From: Cercophora sp. LCS_1
Taxonomy: Eukaryota; Ascomycota; Sordariomycetes; Sordariales; Lasiosphaeriaceae
Direction of reading: 5' to 3'
DNA length: 64,000 nt
Assembly: GCA_036250225.1 (NCBI GenBank)
Contig: JAPZLL010000018.1
Coordinates: 372,001 to 436,000 of the forward strand
Part shown: positions 53,009-64,000 of the stretch, piece after piece
How positions within the stretch are numbered: the first letter of the stretch is position 1
How the letters are laid out: every line of letters begins with the position of its first letter
The notes under the pieces: generated by a model
Database searches by the model: none
What the model was told of the DNA's origin: nothing
The model's input: only the letters and a program-made list of their open reading frames with translations
Translations under genes and position numbers: made by a program

Positions 53009-55015
53009 CTACCCCAAATAGCCTGTTCTCCTAATGGTGCCACGGAACAGCTTGAGTAACCTGCTCTGCGCCTCCAACTCTAGCCCATTCCTCTCTATCT
53101 GCTCGCCGCTGGTACGCCTGCTTTCTAGCTCAGCTCTGGCCTCACTGGCTAATAGCTCTACCAATCCTCGCGCTGTCTCAAGTGCATTGTTATCATCGGC
53201 AGCTCTCGTGTCCTCTCTCGAAGAAGTGTCCTCGGAGACTCTAGAGCCAGTTCCCTCGGAACCCCCTTTTGGTGGTTCGGGTTTCTCCGTCTGAGTGGCA
53301 GGGGGCAAATTTGGTTTTGATCCTGTTGGAGGATTTTGGGTGAGGTGCCTTTCCTCTTTCTCTTTTTCTCGGCGCGTCTCGTCACAAGGCCCATCGTAGA
53401 TATCGTGTGGCGCGGGGCGCAGGTTGTAGATGGTTGGATAGGCGTCGATTACTTGGGGTAGCTTCTTCCAGGGTCCATCATAAATGTGTGGCGATGCTGA
53501 CTTCAAGTCATATATGGTGTTCTGGCGTGTCCGTTGGACTCCCCCCGAGAGTCGGTGTACTCGGCGTTTAGACAGCCTATCGGGATTCGCTAGAGGCGAC
53601 GCCCGGACGATATCGAGCCATTGCGTTCTTGTCTTGAGCACGGCAAGCTTATTCATGATTCTGGTGAATACGGGTCCGCGCGGGTGCACTTCCTTGACCT
53701 CCTTATCCTCCTGCTCCTTTTGTCTGGGTAAACTCATCTCCCGAATCATGCGTGTGGCTTTGAAGGTGAACAATACTTTATTGTGTGGCGGAATCCTGCG
53801 AAGGTGTCGCCAGCCTTCTAGGAGCTGCCCTGGCTTATCTGCTGCGTACTTTGGCGATTTCTCCGGCAAGATGAATCCGGGGTCCTTCCCCGCCATTTGT
53901 ATATATTCACCAAGTTTTCTGAGCTTCGAATTGCTCATTCTGGCCTGAACAAGGTAAACTTTCGACCGATCCGTGAAGGACATGTCCACAGTCACTTCCC
54001 TCGTGGTCACCACCTTCTCGGCCAGCGGTACAGCCCTCCTCGTCGTTTCCCCCCTAGCAGTATCGAAGACGCCGGAAAAAAAAACGCTGCCGCCGGCTAG
54101 GTAACCTAAGTTCATCAGATCACCGGGGTGGCGGTTGCAATCGTGGACGACGTGCGCCCCAAGCCTCTTGACGAACGCGATCTTTGTCTCGTCACACGTA
54201 GCTTCTATGTGCCCAATCCCTTGTAGCTTCGCAAGTTGGACGGCAAAGATTCCCACCGGAGTGTGGGCGTGGGTAATGAGAATTTTTCTCGAAGCGTTCA
54301 TGTTGATGGCTTTTTTCCAACCTTCAACGTCGGTGGTATTGGGTCCGCAAACGAGTCCGTACCCAAAGAGCCCGTCGTAGGCGGTGAGAAAGTTGATCGG
54401 GTAGGCTGCGGCTTCGTCCCCCATCCCGAGTGGCATGTGACACAGCTCACTAGTGGGAACGATGGAGTAGGAGCGGGCGTTGCCAACACGCACGGTTGAG
54501 GTGTACCCGCTTGATGGCAGAGATATCAGCCCGGTATCTGGGAGTTGGGGATGGCGACACGTACTATACATACAAGTCTTCTCCAGGGGCCTTGTGGTGC
54601 GATGGTACATTGCCCCAGCCCTTGATGCGACCGGTGAACTCGAAACCAACAATCGGGACTTCGAGCCGCTCCAGCAAGGGAACGTCGAAACTAGTAGCGA
54701 ATGTCAGGACGCTCCGTAGTTTGCCCAGCACGTAGCTACACACTTATTCGCCGTTGATGTCATGGCCACGGAAGCTATCTCGATCAAATGGGCGTTTCTG
54801 CCCCATATCGTGAATGGGGGGAGGAAAATCGGCCCTTTGACCAGTTGAAGTACCTTCCTCTTCTTGTTGTACATGATCTGGTAGACCCAGGGGTTGCGGT
54901 TGGGTAGAGGGTTGATCTCGGACTCTTCTTCGTCCTCTTGATCGTCCTCTTCAATCTCGAGCGGTGTGTCATCGGGGGCCGGCCCCTCGGGGTTTGGCGT
55001 CGGGCTTGGGTCCAT
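53009..55015 (-). CDS. MDR-type (zinc-less alcohol dehydrogenase/quinone reductase-like) protein with long C-terminal extension
   Basis: Best model: exons 55015-54744, 54711-54574 and 54509-53009, giving 636 residues. After an acidic N-terminus of about 40 residues come the MDR N-lobe (VLTFATSFDVPLLERLEVPI, then VGFEFTGRIKGWG) and a Rossmann region (YPINFLTAYDGLFGYG; ILITHAHTPVGIFAVQLAKL; CDETKIAFVKRLGAHVV). The usual GxxGGVG nucleotide loop is altered to THAHTPVG, so cofactor binding may differ. Residues after about 400 are not MDR-like: a Lys/Arg-rich region with two copies of a TIYxLxxAxxxIYDGP-type motif and a charged coiled-coil-like tail. The first intron would be only 32 nt, so a frameshift is an alternative. 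The gene sits next to three tRNA genes. Its function is unknown. Confidence 0.6.
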
Positions 55016-55545
55016 CGTATAGCGGCGATTTCGAAGTCTAGGGGGTGCAATAATTAATGCCTAAATCACGATGGTTTGGCTTGGCTGTCGGTCAGCTGCA
55101 GAGGGTGGTATCATGGGAAGGCCAGTCCATCGCTAGGAAAAGGGAAGAGGTGCATCCCGGCCCTCGTTCGCACCTGCCCTCTTCCCACGAGGGAGGATTG
55201 CAAGCCAGGCAACCATCCCGCGCTCGGACAGTAGCTTTATTCATTCTCGGTCCAACCTCACAGGAGTGATGCTGGAGAGCTTTCCGGAAACTTCCAAGCC
55301 TCACTAGGGCCTTGGGCGTAAAACTCATGGCAAGGGATAGCCCTCTGCTGGTCCTTCCCGAATGCACATTGCATAAATACAAGCTTGGGATGTTATTTGC
55401 AGAGCCTCGGGGACAAACCCAAGACCTGTAAAACACTAGTAAATGCCTTGAAACATGGCATACCCTTGCAAAACAAGCGCCAACGCCTATCTACCGAACA
55501 CCACATCTAGTATACAACACTAGACTGCCGCACAGGAAGGAGTTG
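55016..55545. other. Intergenic: MDR promoter and 3' flank of the cystinosin-like gene
   Basis: No supported gene. The ORFs are short and without motifs. Confidence 0.45.
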
Positions 55546-56465
55546 CTAATCTAATCGCCGTTCCTCATCATCGTGCCTCGCCAGGAGACTGCCGCTCGCC
55601 TCGGCCTCCTTGTTCTCCTCGGGGTATAAGACATAGTGCTGCACAATGAAAATGACGTCGTACATCATGGAGACATTACCAAGTGCGAATTTGACTGGGT
55701 TGCCCGTGATGCCAGACCAGTCGCCCTGTAGGTAACTGTCAATAACCTGTTGCGCGATGCTGAGGATGCCGCCAATAAAGTCAAGCAGCATCCCCCAAAT
55801 GCTCCATCCCACCGTCGACTTGTTGCGATAGTTGACGACCACCTGGGGCGTGTACTTGACCAACGTCACCACGAGCTTGACATAGCTGATCGCGTAAACC
55901 ACGTCCAACCAGACCCATGCGCTGACAGCATGTTCTGCGCTATCCCGAAAGGGGGACCTAAGAACCACAAGTGTGACAAAGATGACGCCAACAATGCACC
56001 CAAAAAATATCCCCAAGACGAGCCGACTTGGCCGGTCCTTTGCGCTTGGTCGGAACCCCCAGGCGCGGCCGTAGAGATATTGGCTCGTCAGGATGATGGA
56101 TAGCAGCAAGCCGTGGGCAGCAAACGTGATATCGTTGAACTCGACCGTGGGCGTCAACCCCTTGTGGCGCGCCGCGTACTGGGCGCGAATCAACAGGGAG
56201 TAGTAGAACGCGAGGTTGGAGACCAAATAGGCGAGGAAGCCTGTGGCGCCCTGTGTCAATACAATCCATGCGTCATGCGCCATGCGCCGGCCCGGCAGTT
56301 AAGCATACCTAGACAGTTAATCATGGGGAAGTCGACTGTGGTTCCCGATGTCGACCGCCGGCGGAGGTTGAGCAGAAATTGCGGGTAAAACGAGAGCGAC
56401 CACGCCAAGAAGTAGACCCAGCCAAACAGGGCTGAGAGGGCCTTGAGAAACCCGACCGAGACCAT
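55546..56465 (-). CDS. Cystinosin/ERS1-like PQ-loop transporter
   Basis: Two exons, 56465-56309 and 56240-55546, across a 68-nt intron, give 283 residues with about seven membrane helices. Both PQ-loop motifs are present: FYPQFLLNLRRRSTSG (first repeat) and KYTPQVVVNYRNKSTVGWSI (second repeat), together with the DFxGGxxSxxQ segment (LLDFIGGILSIAQQV) characteristic of cystinosin. The splice joins FPMINCLG to FLAYLVSNLAFYYS in the first PQ repeat. Cystinosins export cystine from lysosomes or vacuoles with protons; yeast Ers1 is the homologue. I start at MVSVGFLK because the upstream frame lacks membrane or family character. The gene is divergent from the Zn2Cys6 factor, 682 bp away. Confidence 0.87.
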
Positions 56466-57147
56466 GACTGCGGTCTGGCCAGGCTGGCTGAAAGTTGGCG
56501 CGAGCGACAGAAAGGTCCCGATGCTCTGGATGGGACGCAAAAGCGTGGTGGCAGAATACGTGAAATCGCGTCTTCGATAAGATGGCAGGTGACAGCTGAA
56601 GATAACCGGAGCGAACGGTCCGGCCCACCTTGGCGGCAGAAAATATGCTACATAAAATCCAACTGATGCCGCCTCAAGTGGTCTCGACCAGCAGGCGTAT
56701 TCTCCCAGAGGCATATGAAGGACATCCCCACTGCGTAAATGCAACTTAAAGCCATTTCAACAGCATTAGTGCCTTAGGATCTTGTTGATATGCATCTTTC
56801 CCGCGGACTGCCCCGTCGGATTCATCGCAGCGCGGTCTATTTTGTCGCAATCTGCAGGCCCCCGCGATGCACGGCAGGGCTGGATAGGCTTCCAGATCGG
56901 ATTCATCGAGGCCCTTGTCAAAGCGGGGCGAACAGCTGTTCATTGGGCCGGCCCAGCCGTGCAGGGGTCCCTGCATGCCCGCCATCGCCTGGTGTGACGT
57001 CATGAACTGCGCAGACAAGACCCTGAATTGGAGGGGGCCACGTCGAGGCCCAACCATGAAAATGCAAGTGCGCCCGGCTGTGAAGATGGAGGAACGGTCC
57101 AGACTCTGGTCAACCTCCCCTCACAATCCCATCCCAGTACAACCGAG
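56466..57147. other. Divergent promoter: cystinosin-like gene and Zn2Cys6 factor
   Basis: No supported gene. The shared promoter could allow co-regulation of the transporter and the transcription factor, but there is no direct evidence. Confidence 0.45.
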
Positions 57148-59271
57148 ATGCCCCTCCGGGCGCAGATACGCACAGCGTGTTTACGCTGTCGCAAAAAGCG
57201 AGCAAAAGTGATTCCACTTCAACCGTCTGCCAAAGTTGTGTCCATGGCGCAAAAACTGACGCTATCTTGTCCGGTGCATTAGTGCGACGGCCAGCCAGTC
57301 TGTGCAAGATGTAAAGAGGTTGGCGAGCAGTGCGAATATGACCACAACCGCCGCGAGTCCAAAGGCGAGCTTCGCGCCGAGACCGCACGCCTGAAGAAGA
57401 GCACAGCCGACAGCGATACCCTGCTCAGGGTAATTGCCGCGATTCCCGATCCTTACGTTTGCCAGGCGGTCCTTTGCGGCCTGATGGACGGGAAGATCTC
57501 GCGGTCCGATATCCTCAGAGATTTCCCGTCGGAAACCGAGAGTGCAAGCAGCAGCAACACTGGGCCATCGCCGGCTGCATTCCGCCCACAGCCCACTCGC
57601 ACTCCCTACTCGTGCTTTGATCAACTTCTCTCCTGGCGGACATGCCGAGCCCACCCCAGACATGTTGACATGCAGACAGAATCCCAAGAAGCCGCCTCGG
57701 CGCTGTCAACCATCCTCTCGCTCCCACCCCTCCCTCCCGATGCCCATACCGCCCATTCACAGCCTGATTCGTGGACGCGGACTGGCTGGACCAGGGCACA
57801 CATACTGCATCTGGTTGATGCCTTGCGGACCTGGGACTATCTGCCCTTCTGCTTCTTCTCCGAGGATTTGTTCATGCGGGATTATGAAAGCGGATCGGGC
57901 CAGTTTTGTTCGTCCGCATTGGTACACGCCATCCTGGCGCTGTCGTCACGGCTAATCAACGAGGGTAGCGACGAGAGCGGTCTCCTCCCTTCTGGTTGGC
58001 TGAGAAGCCGACTGTTTGCCGACGAGGCCAAAGCTCTTATCAAAGAAGCCGAGCATCCCCGCAGCCTACCGGATATCCAGGCCCTCGGAATACTATCGCT
58101 TTACCACTTGAGGTGCGGCAACGAGGTCGAGGCAGGCAAGCAAGCCGAGGCGTTCCTCTCTAGCATCACAGAACTCTGCCAAGACGCATCAGCAAGCAGC
58201 GAAGGCGATGAGTACGCCAGTGTGCGAGTAACGACGTATTGCGGGGCAGTGACCCTGGTACGGTATGTTGGACCAGGGCACTTCAAGGGCACTGTCTAAT
58301 CTTCAAACTCAGGATGCTTGCCTTGACGACCGGCCGGATATTCAATGTGGATAACACATCGGTACAGGATGATTTATTTACTCTCGATCAACTGCCTAGT
58401 GCTTCTCTAAATAGTGATGGTCTGAGGCCAAGTGAGCACCTTGGATTGGCCTACAGAGGTGACTGATTGACTGTCTTATCTAGATCTCTCAGCCAATATC
58501 GGCACGTCCCGCCCCTGGAACATACAGCTCGTCGCTGCCAGCCTGTTCCAACTCACTGAGCTGGTGTATCAGCTCATCGTGTCCGCGCAGACGGATCTTG
58601 AAGGAGCATCGAAAGACATTGCAGCTCGATATTCACGATGCTTAAACTGGTATACCGACTTCTTCAAGATCCTGGCCCCTGATGGTGGCAGGACCCCCTT
58701 TGTCCTCTTCATCCAGTGAGTAGCAGTTCGGATCACCAGACCCCTCTGGCCGCGCTGACTCGACTCGTGTAGCATGTACTACCACTTCTGCCTGCTCTGT
58801 GTCTTCCGGCCCTTTGTCGGCCTCGTTCTGGAACGGACGGACCTCTGGCCACACAAGATATGCACGCAGGCGACACAATCCATCCTGGCACTGGGGCAGT
58901 CGTACGACGATCTATTCACTCTCCGCCGTGTTTCAGGGCTCATCCCCTACTTCGTCGCCACCTCGGGTCTGTTTAGTCTCGCGATGGAGGACGGCGGCTC
59001 AAAAATCGACGACATTCACTTGCGGTCAGGCGACGAAGCCTCGCACTTTATGGGGATCGAGAAAAAGGACGGCGAGGAGGTGATTTCTCCGGACGGCACT
59101 TCGTTTGTCCCGTCGCATCTCAAGATGTCCATGGGAGCGCATGCTCGGCTCCTTTTGGCCAAAATATCATCTACACATCCGGCCGCGGCGATTGCAGACC
59201 AACTCATGAGAGCTGAGATTGGACCCGAGACTGAAAATGGAGATGATGCAATGGACACAACGGAGCAATGA
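57148..59271 (+). CDS. Zn2Cys6 binuclear-cluster transcription factor
   Basis: Five exons (57148-57207, 57283-58262, 58313-58431, 58484-58715, 58773-59271) give 629 residues. The N-terminus holds the cluster C-x2-C-x6-C-x5-C-x2-C-x6-C (Cys11, 14, 21, 27, 30, 37), starting MPLRAQIRTACLRCRKK. An intron splits it between Lys20 and Cys21. A short predicted coiled coil (GELRAETARLKK) follows for dimerisation. The middle and C-terminal parts look like the fungal-specific regulatory (MHR) domain: WDYLPFCFFSEDLF, ALGILSLYHLRCGNEVEAGK and MYYHFCLLCVFRPFVGL. Target genes are unknown. For the third intron I chose GTGAGC at 58432 (52 nt); the other candidate donor, at 58459, would give an implausible 25-nt intron. 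Confidence 0.87.
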
Positions 59272-59569
59272 CATTGGTGGTTGGTTGCCTTTGCCATACG
59301 ACCGACGATTGAAGGTGAGACGGTACGGTCAAAAATTCAGAATGACGCTGGCAGTTTGAGGGACAAATACGGGAGACACAATCAGGAGTATATGGAGGTT
59401 ATCTGGGAATCAGGAGTCACTCAAAATACCCATGGGACAGGATACAGGCTGGAAATGAAGGAATTTTGACGTCTCCAAGCTACGTCTGCTTCAAGCATAC
59501 GACGAGGCAGTATCGGTTTATCTACCTTACACGCGCTCACCTCGCACTGCATGTAAAAGAAACCTACAG

Positions 59570-60374
59570 TCAAGACCACCCATTGAGTCGCTTCCTCTCC
59601 TTCTCGCTCCTAGCCACATAGCCATCCTGACACCCGCCGTCCGTCTTTTCAGGGGACGTCAACTGACTCTCCAACCACGAGACGCTATCGGGGTTAGCCA
59701 GGCTCACAAACAACAACAAGATAACATACTACTTTCCAAACCCAGGCGGCGCCCCCCTGATCACAACCACCTTAACCCCTCTGATCCCCTCGAATCGTCT
59801 CAACGGCTCGGCCCCAACTCCCCCGAAAAACGTTGCCTGCCAAAGCGAAATTGTAATCCTATCACACCCCGAAAACGCCCGTGTAATCTGCCCCGGCGTA
59901 AAAGGAGGCGGCGAATCGAGTCTCAGCCGGATATGCCTGTCCCATCCATTCGTATCAGCCCCCATTCCTTCTGTCTTGTGAACCATGAAAGAATACATAC
60001 CACCGTCTAATCATCCAGACCATATCGCCCTTGATAACACCATAGTACGGCCTCAGACGCGGTACCGCAGAGAGGAGCATATCGTCCGCTAGGAAAGTGT
60101 TGAGACGGTATAGCACGGGGATGGCCTCGGCGTGGGTTTGGCGACATACCCTCAGAACGGCGGGGTAAATTCGCGGTGGCGTATCATCATCGCGACGGGA
60201 GGCGGATGGGTGGTGCAGCGAGGAGGTGGTGGGGGAGGAGTACAAGGAGTAGAGGGCTGTGGTGTAGTCGAAGGCTGTGGGGGTGGTGGGTAGGACGAGG
60301 AGGTGGGTGTAGATTTGGAAACGGAGTTCCAACGGGAGGGTGAGGAGGGTTGGACCCTTTGGTGGGGATGGCAT
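59570..60374 (-). CDS. Small F-box/2EXR-like protein
   Basis: Three exons (60374-60001, 59936-59733, 59684-59570) give 230 residues. The N-terminal sequence LLTLPLELRFQIYTHLLVLP, then YPAVLRVCRQTHAEAIPVLY and NTFLADD is the usual pattern of the short fungal F-box-like families (2EXR, DUF7730) abundant in ascomycetes. The splice joins MVWMIRRW to HIRLRLDSPPPFTPGQITRA, then FGN to VSWLESQLTS. The last exon ends VARSEKERKRLNGWS. The role is unknown; such proteins may be substrate adaptors, but no Skp1-binding evidence is visible beyond the helix. Confidence 0.7.
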
Positions 60375-61302
60375 TGTGAGGTTGTCGTGATAGGTAGGTT
60401 TTCGTGATGCGGTAGTGGTGTTGAGTTGGAGGGAGGGATCGGAGGATGGACTGGACAAAGGATGGTGTACCCGGTGGACGCCGCCTGCTTGCTTTGGGCG
60501 CAAACGTTTGGAAGCGAGGGACAAAGAAGGAGCAACTGCGTATGGGTGACGTTGGTGACAAGGATGACGGCGCGACGTCGCCCTTTCCATGATTGGATGC
60601 ATCACGATGGAGACGTGGGAGTCTGCTGATCGCAAACTCTTTGCTTGTAGCTTCAGTGCAGGTTTATTCAACTACTAGACTTTGCCAGTTTGGCTCTGAT
60701 GCGGCTCAAATATCTTGAATCCAAGCCATCAGGGATCGCGAGCTCTACGCCGCCGCCTCCTCGCAATCAGAATCTCTAATATCTAGCGTCGTGCAAAAGG
60801 AGGTGTAAACACGTGCATCGACTAACAAGCTCCATCTTCCCTTTCCCCGGCAATGCGACGTCCCTCGGGCCGTCCCCAACTCTATTTCACCACACCTTAT
60901 TACCCACCTACCAAGTCAATGCAGCCATGAGATTCCTTTCTTTCTACACGAGAGAGTACATCTACAAAAAGGGACACCGAAGAAAACGTCGTCCCGCCAT
61001 TCGTTATCGCAAAAACACGCAAATGAACGCCATGCCCAGCTCCTCTGTCTTTTTTCGCCACCTGATGCGAATGCATGCAAAAGAACAACCGCCCAGATAA
61101 AAAACACAAACGAAAAAAAAAAGCCGATAATATGCGTCGCAAAAGTCGAAACTTGGGGAGTTTGAAAAGGTCGCCCCCCAAACTCACTCGACCAAACAAC
61201 CCCTCCCCCTCAGCAACGGGAAGAAAGTTCTCTCCTTCTCGGTCCGGAATCGTCCCCAATTACCCCCGGACCACCTTCCATCTCTCCTCGCCACGCAACC
61301 CC
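60375..61302. other. Intergenic: F-box-like promoter and AGC1 3' region
   Basis: No supported gene. A/C-rich sequence at 61085-61130 with A-runs probably belongs to the 3' region of AGC1. Confidence 0.45.
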
Positions 61303-63515
61303 TCACTTCTGGGCACCCTCACGGGGCCCCATCCACGCAGGGAGCACCTTCCACCCCTTCTCGTTTGGTCCCAGCGAGGTGCGGCCAAATTGCTCGTCGA
61401 GGTCGAGCAAGATCTTCAGCGCGTTGCGCGACCGCGAGAACGGGCTGTCCACGGCCTTCTCCTTGAGCGATGCCTCGGCCATGGCCGGCTTCTCCGCCGC
61501 CGGCTTGCCCGGGTAGGGCAACAGCGTCTGCAACAGCTCGTACGCCGCGAGCGTGAAGCCGAATTGCGGGGACGACCGCATGATGCGGGCCGGGCCGCCC
61601 TTGAAGAAGGCGCGGAAGCCCTCCTCCTTCCAGATGGTCTTTGCCGCGTGCCGGAGACCAGTGTAGGCCGTGTCACCCTTACGCGCCTCGACCTGGAGAC
61701 GTGTCTTGATCACGTCGCACGGTGTGGTAAGGTATGCGGCGGGCATACCGGCGATGGCACCGGCCGTGAGGAGCTGCAGGACGCCGAGCTTCTTGGTCGG
61801 CGACTCGCCAAAGAGATCCTTCTTCAGATGCGAGTAGGTGGGGAAGTAGATGGCCGAGAACGGCACATCGCGGAGCAGGCAGGCCGATGCGCCCTTGTAC
61901 AGTCCTACCAGACCGAGGTTACGGACGATGAACATGGCAGAACGCTTCGGCGCGCCTTCGACGCTCTTGGCGACTTCTCCTTGCACCTGGAGACGGATCT
62001 TGACGATCTCAAGAGGGTTGGTGAAAACCTGGGCGAGTTAGCGACACGTCAGGAGGAAAAGCGGGCATACATACGACTTGGCAACCACCAGCTGTGCCAC
62101 CGGCGATCACCTCATAGCCCCACCAGATCTTGCCCTGCTTGTCGGTGAAATAGCTGCGGACAAGGTCGTTCACTGTCAACTTGATGGCCTTCTCGGGAGC
62201 AACACCAACCAGCTGCGGCAAAACACCCGAGTACAAGCCCTTGAAGCCCTCGTTACGGATGACCTTCTTGAAGCAGTCGATCGAGTTGTTGTACAGTCTT
62301 TGGCCGGGGTTAGCGCCTCTTTGGTTCTGCATTCTGGTCTTGACGAGATCGATTGGATAGACCATGAAGGCACCGAAAGCGCCAGCGATACTACCGAGGG
62401 CGAAACCATATCCGGATTCGAGGGCCTTTCCGATGAACTTCTGGCCACCGGACTTGGCCGGGACGACAGCACTCCCGTCATCACCGACATCACGGCTCCT
62501 CCACGACGGGTCAAGCACCTTGGCAAAGTCTCTGAGACCAAGACGACCGGAGGGCTCATCGAGGCTGGCGAAATGGAACAGGATGTCGGCTTCCATGGGA
62601 GTGAAGAGAGAGAAACGGGTGGTTTTCGCGGCCTGGTTAAGGAACTCCGTCCTTGTGATCTTTCCATCCGAGCTCTTGGCGCAAGCGCGTCGAACAATGA
62701 GCTCGACCAGGTCAATCTCCTTGATCATGTTCTGGAAAGCCCTGACGTTGGCATACGAAACCTTGCTTCCCTGGGAGATATTGCACAAGGTGCTGAGGTT
62801 CGCAAGCAGGTGGTCCGAGAGCTTGTGCTTGGAAGTCTCCATGATGATGCGCTCAAAGTCCTCAGGCTCGATGAAGCCATCGCCATCCTTGTCGAAGAGC
62901 TGGAACGCCTGTCTGATCCGTTCCCCCTGCAGGCCGCGCAGCATCTGGGAGAACTGTTGGTAGTCCAGACTGTGTCTCTTGGTCTTGCTGCCAATGTACA
63001 GCTTGGCCCACTCGCAGTCCCAATCAAAGGGGATGCTGTTGGGGTCCTTGTTCAGCTCGTACAAGCGCCGGAAATCCTCAGACTTGACACTGCCGAGGCG
63101 GTCGACATCGAACAGGCGGAACGCAATCTCGTACTCGGCATCGGGCTTGTTCAGGAGGTTCTCAAAGTAGCCCCAGTCAGAGAGGGTCACCTTGCCCTTG
63201 TTCTTTCTGTCGGCAACGGCAAAGAGGATCGAATACTGCTCGCGCTTGATCTTGTGCTGTCGGCGCAGAGTGCGCGTCAGTTCCAGCTCAACTAACAAAC
63301 AATCGCAAGGGGGGTTGACTCACATAGTCCTCATTGGGAGGCGCAACAGCGTTGATGAACTCGTCCGGTCCCAGATACAGCTCGCCGGTATCGGCATCCT
63401 TGATTGCATGGCTGTTGAAGCGGGCCTTGGTCTGAAGAGACAGGTGCGGCTCCTCGGCCTTGGAGCCCACGAGGGTGCCCTTGACCGCCTCCTTCACCTG
63501 GGCGACCTTGGACAT
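61303..63515 (-). CDS. AGC1: Mitochondrial aspartate/glutamate carrier with EF-hands (AGC1/aralar)
   Basis: Three exons (63515-63324, 63256-62075, 62028-61303) give 699 residues. The N-terminal half has EF-hand repeats; the clearest loop is DKDGDGFIEPED (about residue 185). The C-terminal half is a mitochondrial carrier domain with three Px[DE]xx[KR] signatures: YPIDLVKTRMQ, NPLEIVKIRLQ (completed by the second splice) and TPCDVIKTRLQ. This layout is that of aralar/citrin and yeast Agc1, which exchange aspartate for glutamate across the inner membrane in the malate-aspartate shuttle. In animals the EF-hands confer calcium control; whether calcium binding is kept here cannot be told for the degenerate hands. 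The tail (GPNEKGWKVLPAWMGPREGA) is unshared by yeast as far as I recall. Confidence 0.95.
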
Positions 63516-64000
63516 GATGGCGGTCGATTGACGTGATCCAAAGCCAAAGGTTCACAGAGGCACAGCCACCGGTCGGGGTGGTGCCCAATTGGTCAAAGGG
63601 GAGGACAATTGACAAAGTCGGTCGTGATCGCAGTTGGTGATCAAGGGTGAAGACGTGGTTATCGCGCAAGCTGCGGGGTAGCTTTGGACAGTGTCGGAAC
63701 CTCTGGAGACTCGTCTGACCGCCAGAGAGGAACTGGGGAAGTGAGTCAATCGACCTCGGTATCGATCGGAGGAGCTGTGTGTGCGCAAACGAGCGCGAGG
63801 GAAATAAAATGTCCAGAGCTATCACGCGGCAACGCTAAGCTTGGCGCGCGTATTAAAGGGAGGTTAGATGGGAAATCCGATCAATGCTTTTTCGTTGCAG
63901 AAAGGAGGCTGGACGATGGATCACGATGCCATGTGAAGCCGCACCGATTTGCACCGAGGGACTTGCACGAAAACTGAACTAGGGGACCCAAGTGTGGAGG
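63516..64000. other. AGC1 promoter region to the right edge
   Basis: No supported gene; 5' flank of AGC1. Confidence 0.45.

Noticed and set aside
58459..58483. 25-nt intron in the Zn2Cys6 gene
   Set aside because: Too short to splice; a GTGAGC donor at 58432 gives a normal 52-nt intron and keeps frame.
62078..63295. 405-residue plus-strand ORF opposite AGC1
   Set aside because: Antisense shadow; the minus strand encodes an unmistakable carrier with EF-hands.
1..64000. CRISPR array, bacterial operon, prophage or intact transposon
   Set aside because: No regularly spaced repeats, ribosome-binding sites, integrase, transposase or reverse transcriptase frames were seen.

Overview
The window is nuclear DNA of a filamentous ascomycete. 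The genes are GC-rich and separated by 0.3-4 kb. They carry short introns (about 44-105 nt) with GT..AG ends and CTAAC/CTGAC-type branch sites, and they include fungal families such as Zn2Cys6 factors, fungal rhodopsin-like membrane proteins and TFIIIC tau. A tiny a-factor-type pheromone precursor that closely resembles Neurospora MFA-1, together with the gene repertoire, points to Sordariomycetes and probably Sordariales. I cannot name the species.

Layout, left to right. A TBC Rab-GAP (991-4182, +); a seven-helix rhodopsin-like protein (4418-5845, -); a gene-poor stretch with the relic of a SAM-methyltransferase (about 7246-7413); a beta-lactamase-fold esterase (7604-8782, -); the two-SANT co-repressor SNT1 (9402-15997, -); deoxyhypusine synthase (16888-18049, +), convergent with HMG-CoA lyase (18062-19183, -); the largest TFIIIC subunit (19714-26292, -); a small basic conserved protein (26765-27769, -); an AIM6-type phosphodiesterase (28555-29892, +); cyanase (30382-30926, +); the lipopeptide pheromone gene (31793-31864, +); the rRNA-processing factor EBP2 (33449-34725, +); the MYND protein samB/MUB1 (36050-37891, -); a 3.8 kb gene-poor stretch; a protein ending in a PIG-Y-like membrane domain (41737-42993, -), divergent from a ZRG17-like zinc transporter (43820-45444, +); the mitochondrial dynamin MGM1 (45909-48724, -), divergent from the DUG3 amidotransferase (49654-51218, +); three intron-containing tRNA genes (Lys-CTT, Leu-CAG, Phe-GAA; 51772-52719); an unusual MDR oxidoreductase (53009-55015, -); a cystinosin-like PQ-loop protein (55546-56465, -), divergent from a Zn2Cys6 factor (57148-59271, +); a small F-box/2EXR-like protein (59570-60374, -); and the mitochondrial aspartate/glutamate carrier AGC1 (61303-63515, -).

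The genes do not form one pathway. Most are housekeeping: mitochondrial function (MGM1, AGC1, HMG-CoA lyase), translation and ribosome biogenesis (DHS, EBP2, TFIIIC, tRNAs), trafficking and transport (TBC, ZRG17, cystinosin-like) and chromatin (SNT1). The main discoveries are the 23-residue pheromone precursor and two paired AACAATAC elements upstream of it, which look like binding sites for a mating-type HMG-box protein. Other points are the MDR gene with a repeat-bearing C-terminal extension, the methyltransferase relic, the proposed PIG-Y fusion and several unusual splice structures. I found no clear undescribed multi-gene system and no intact transposon or CRISPR array.
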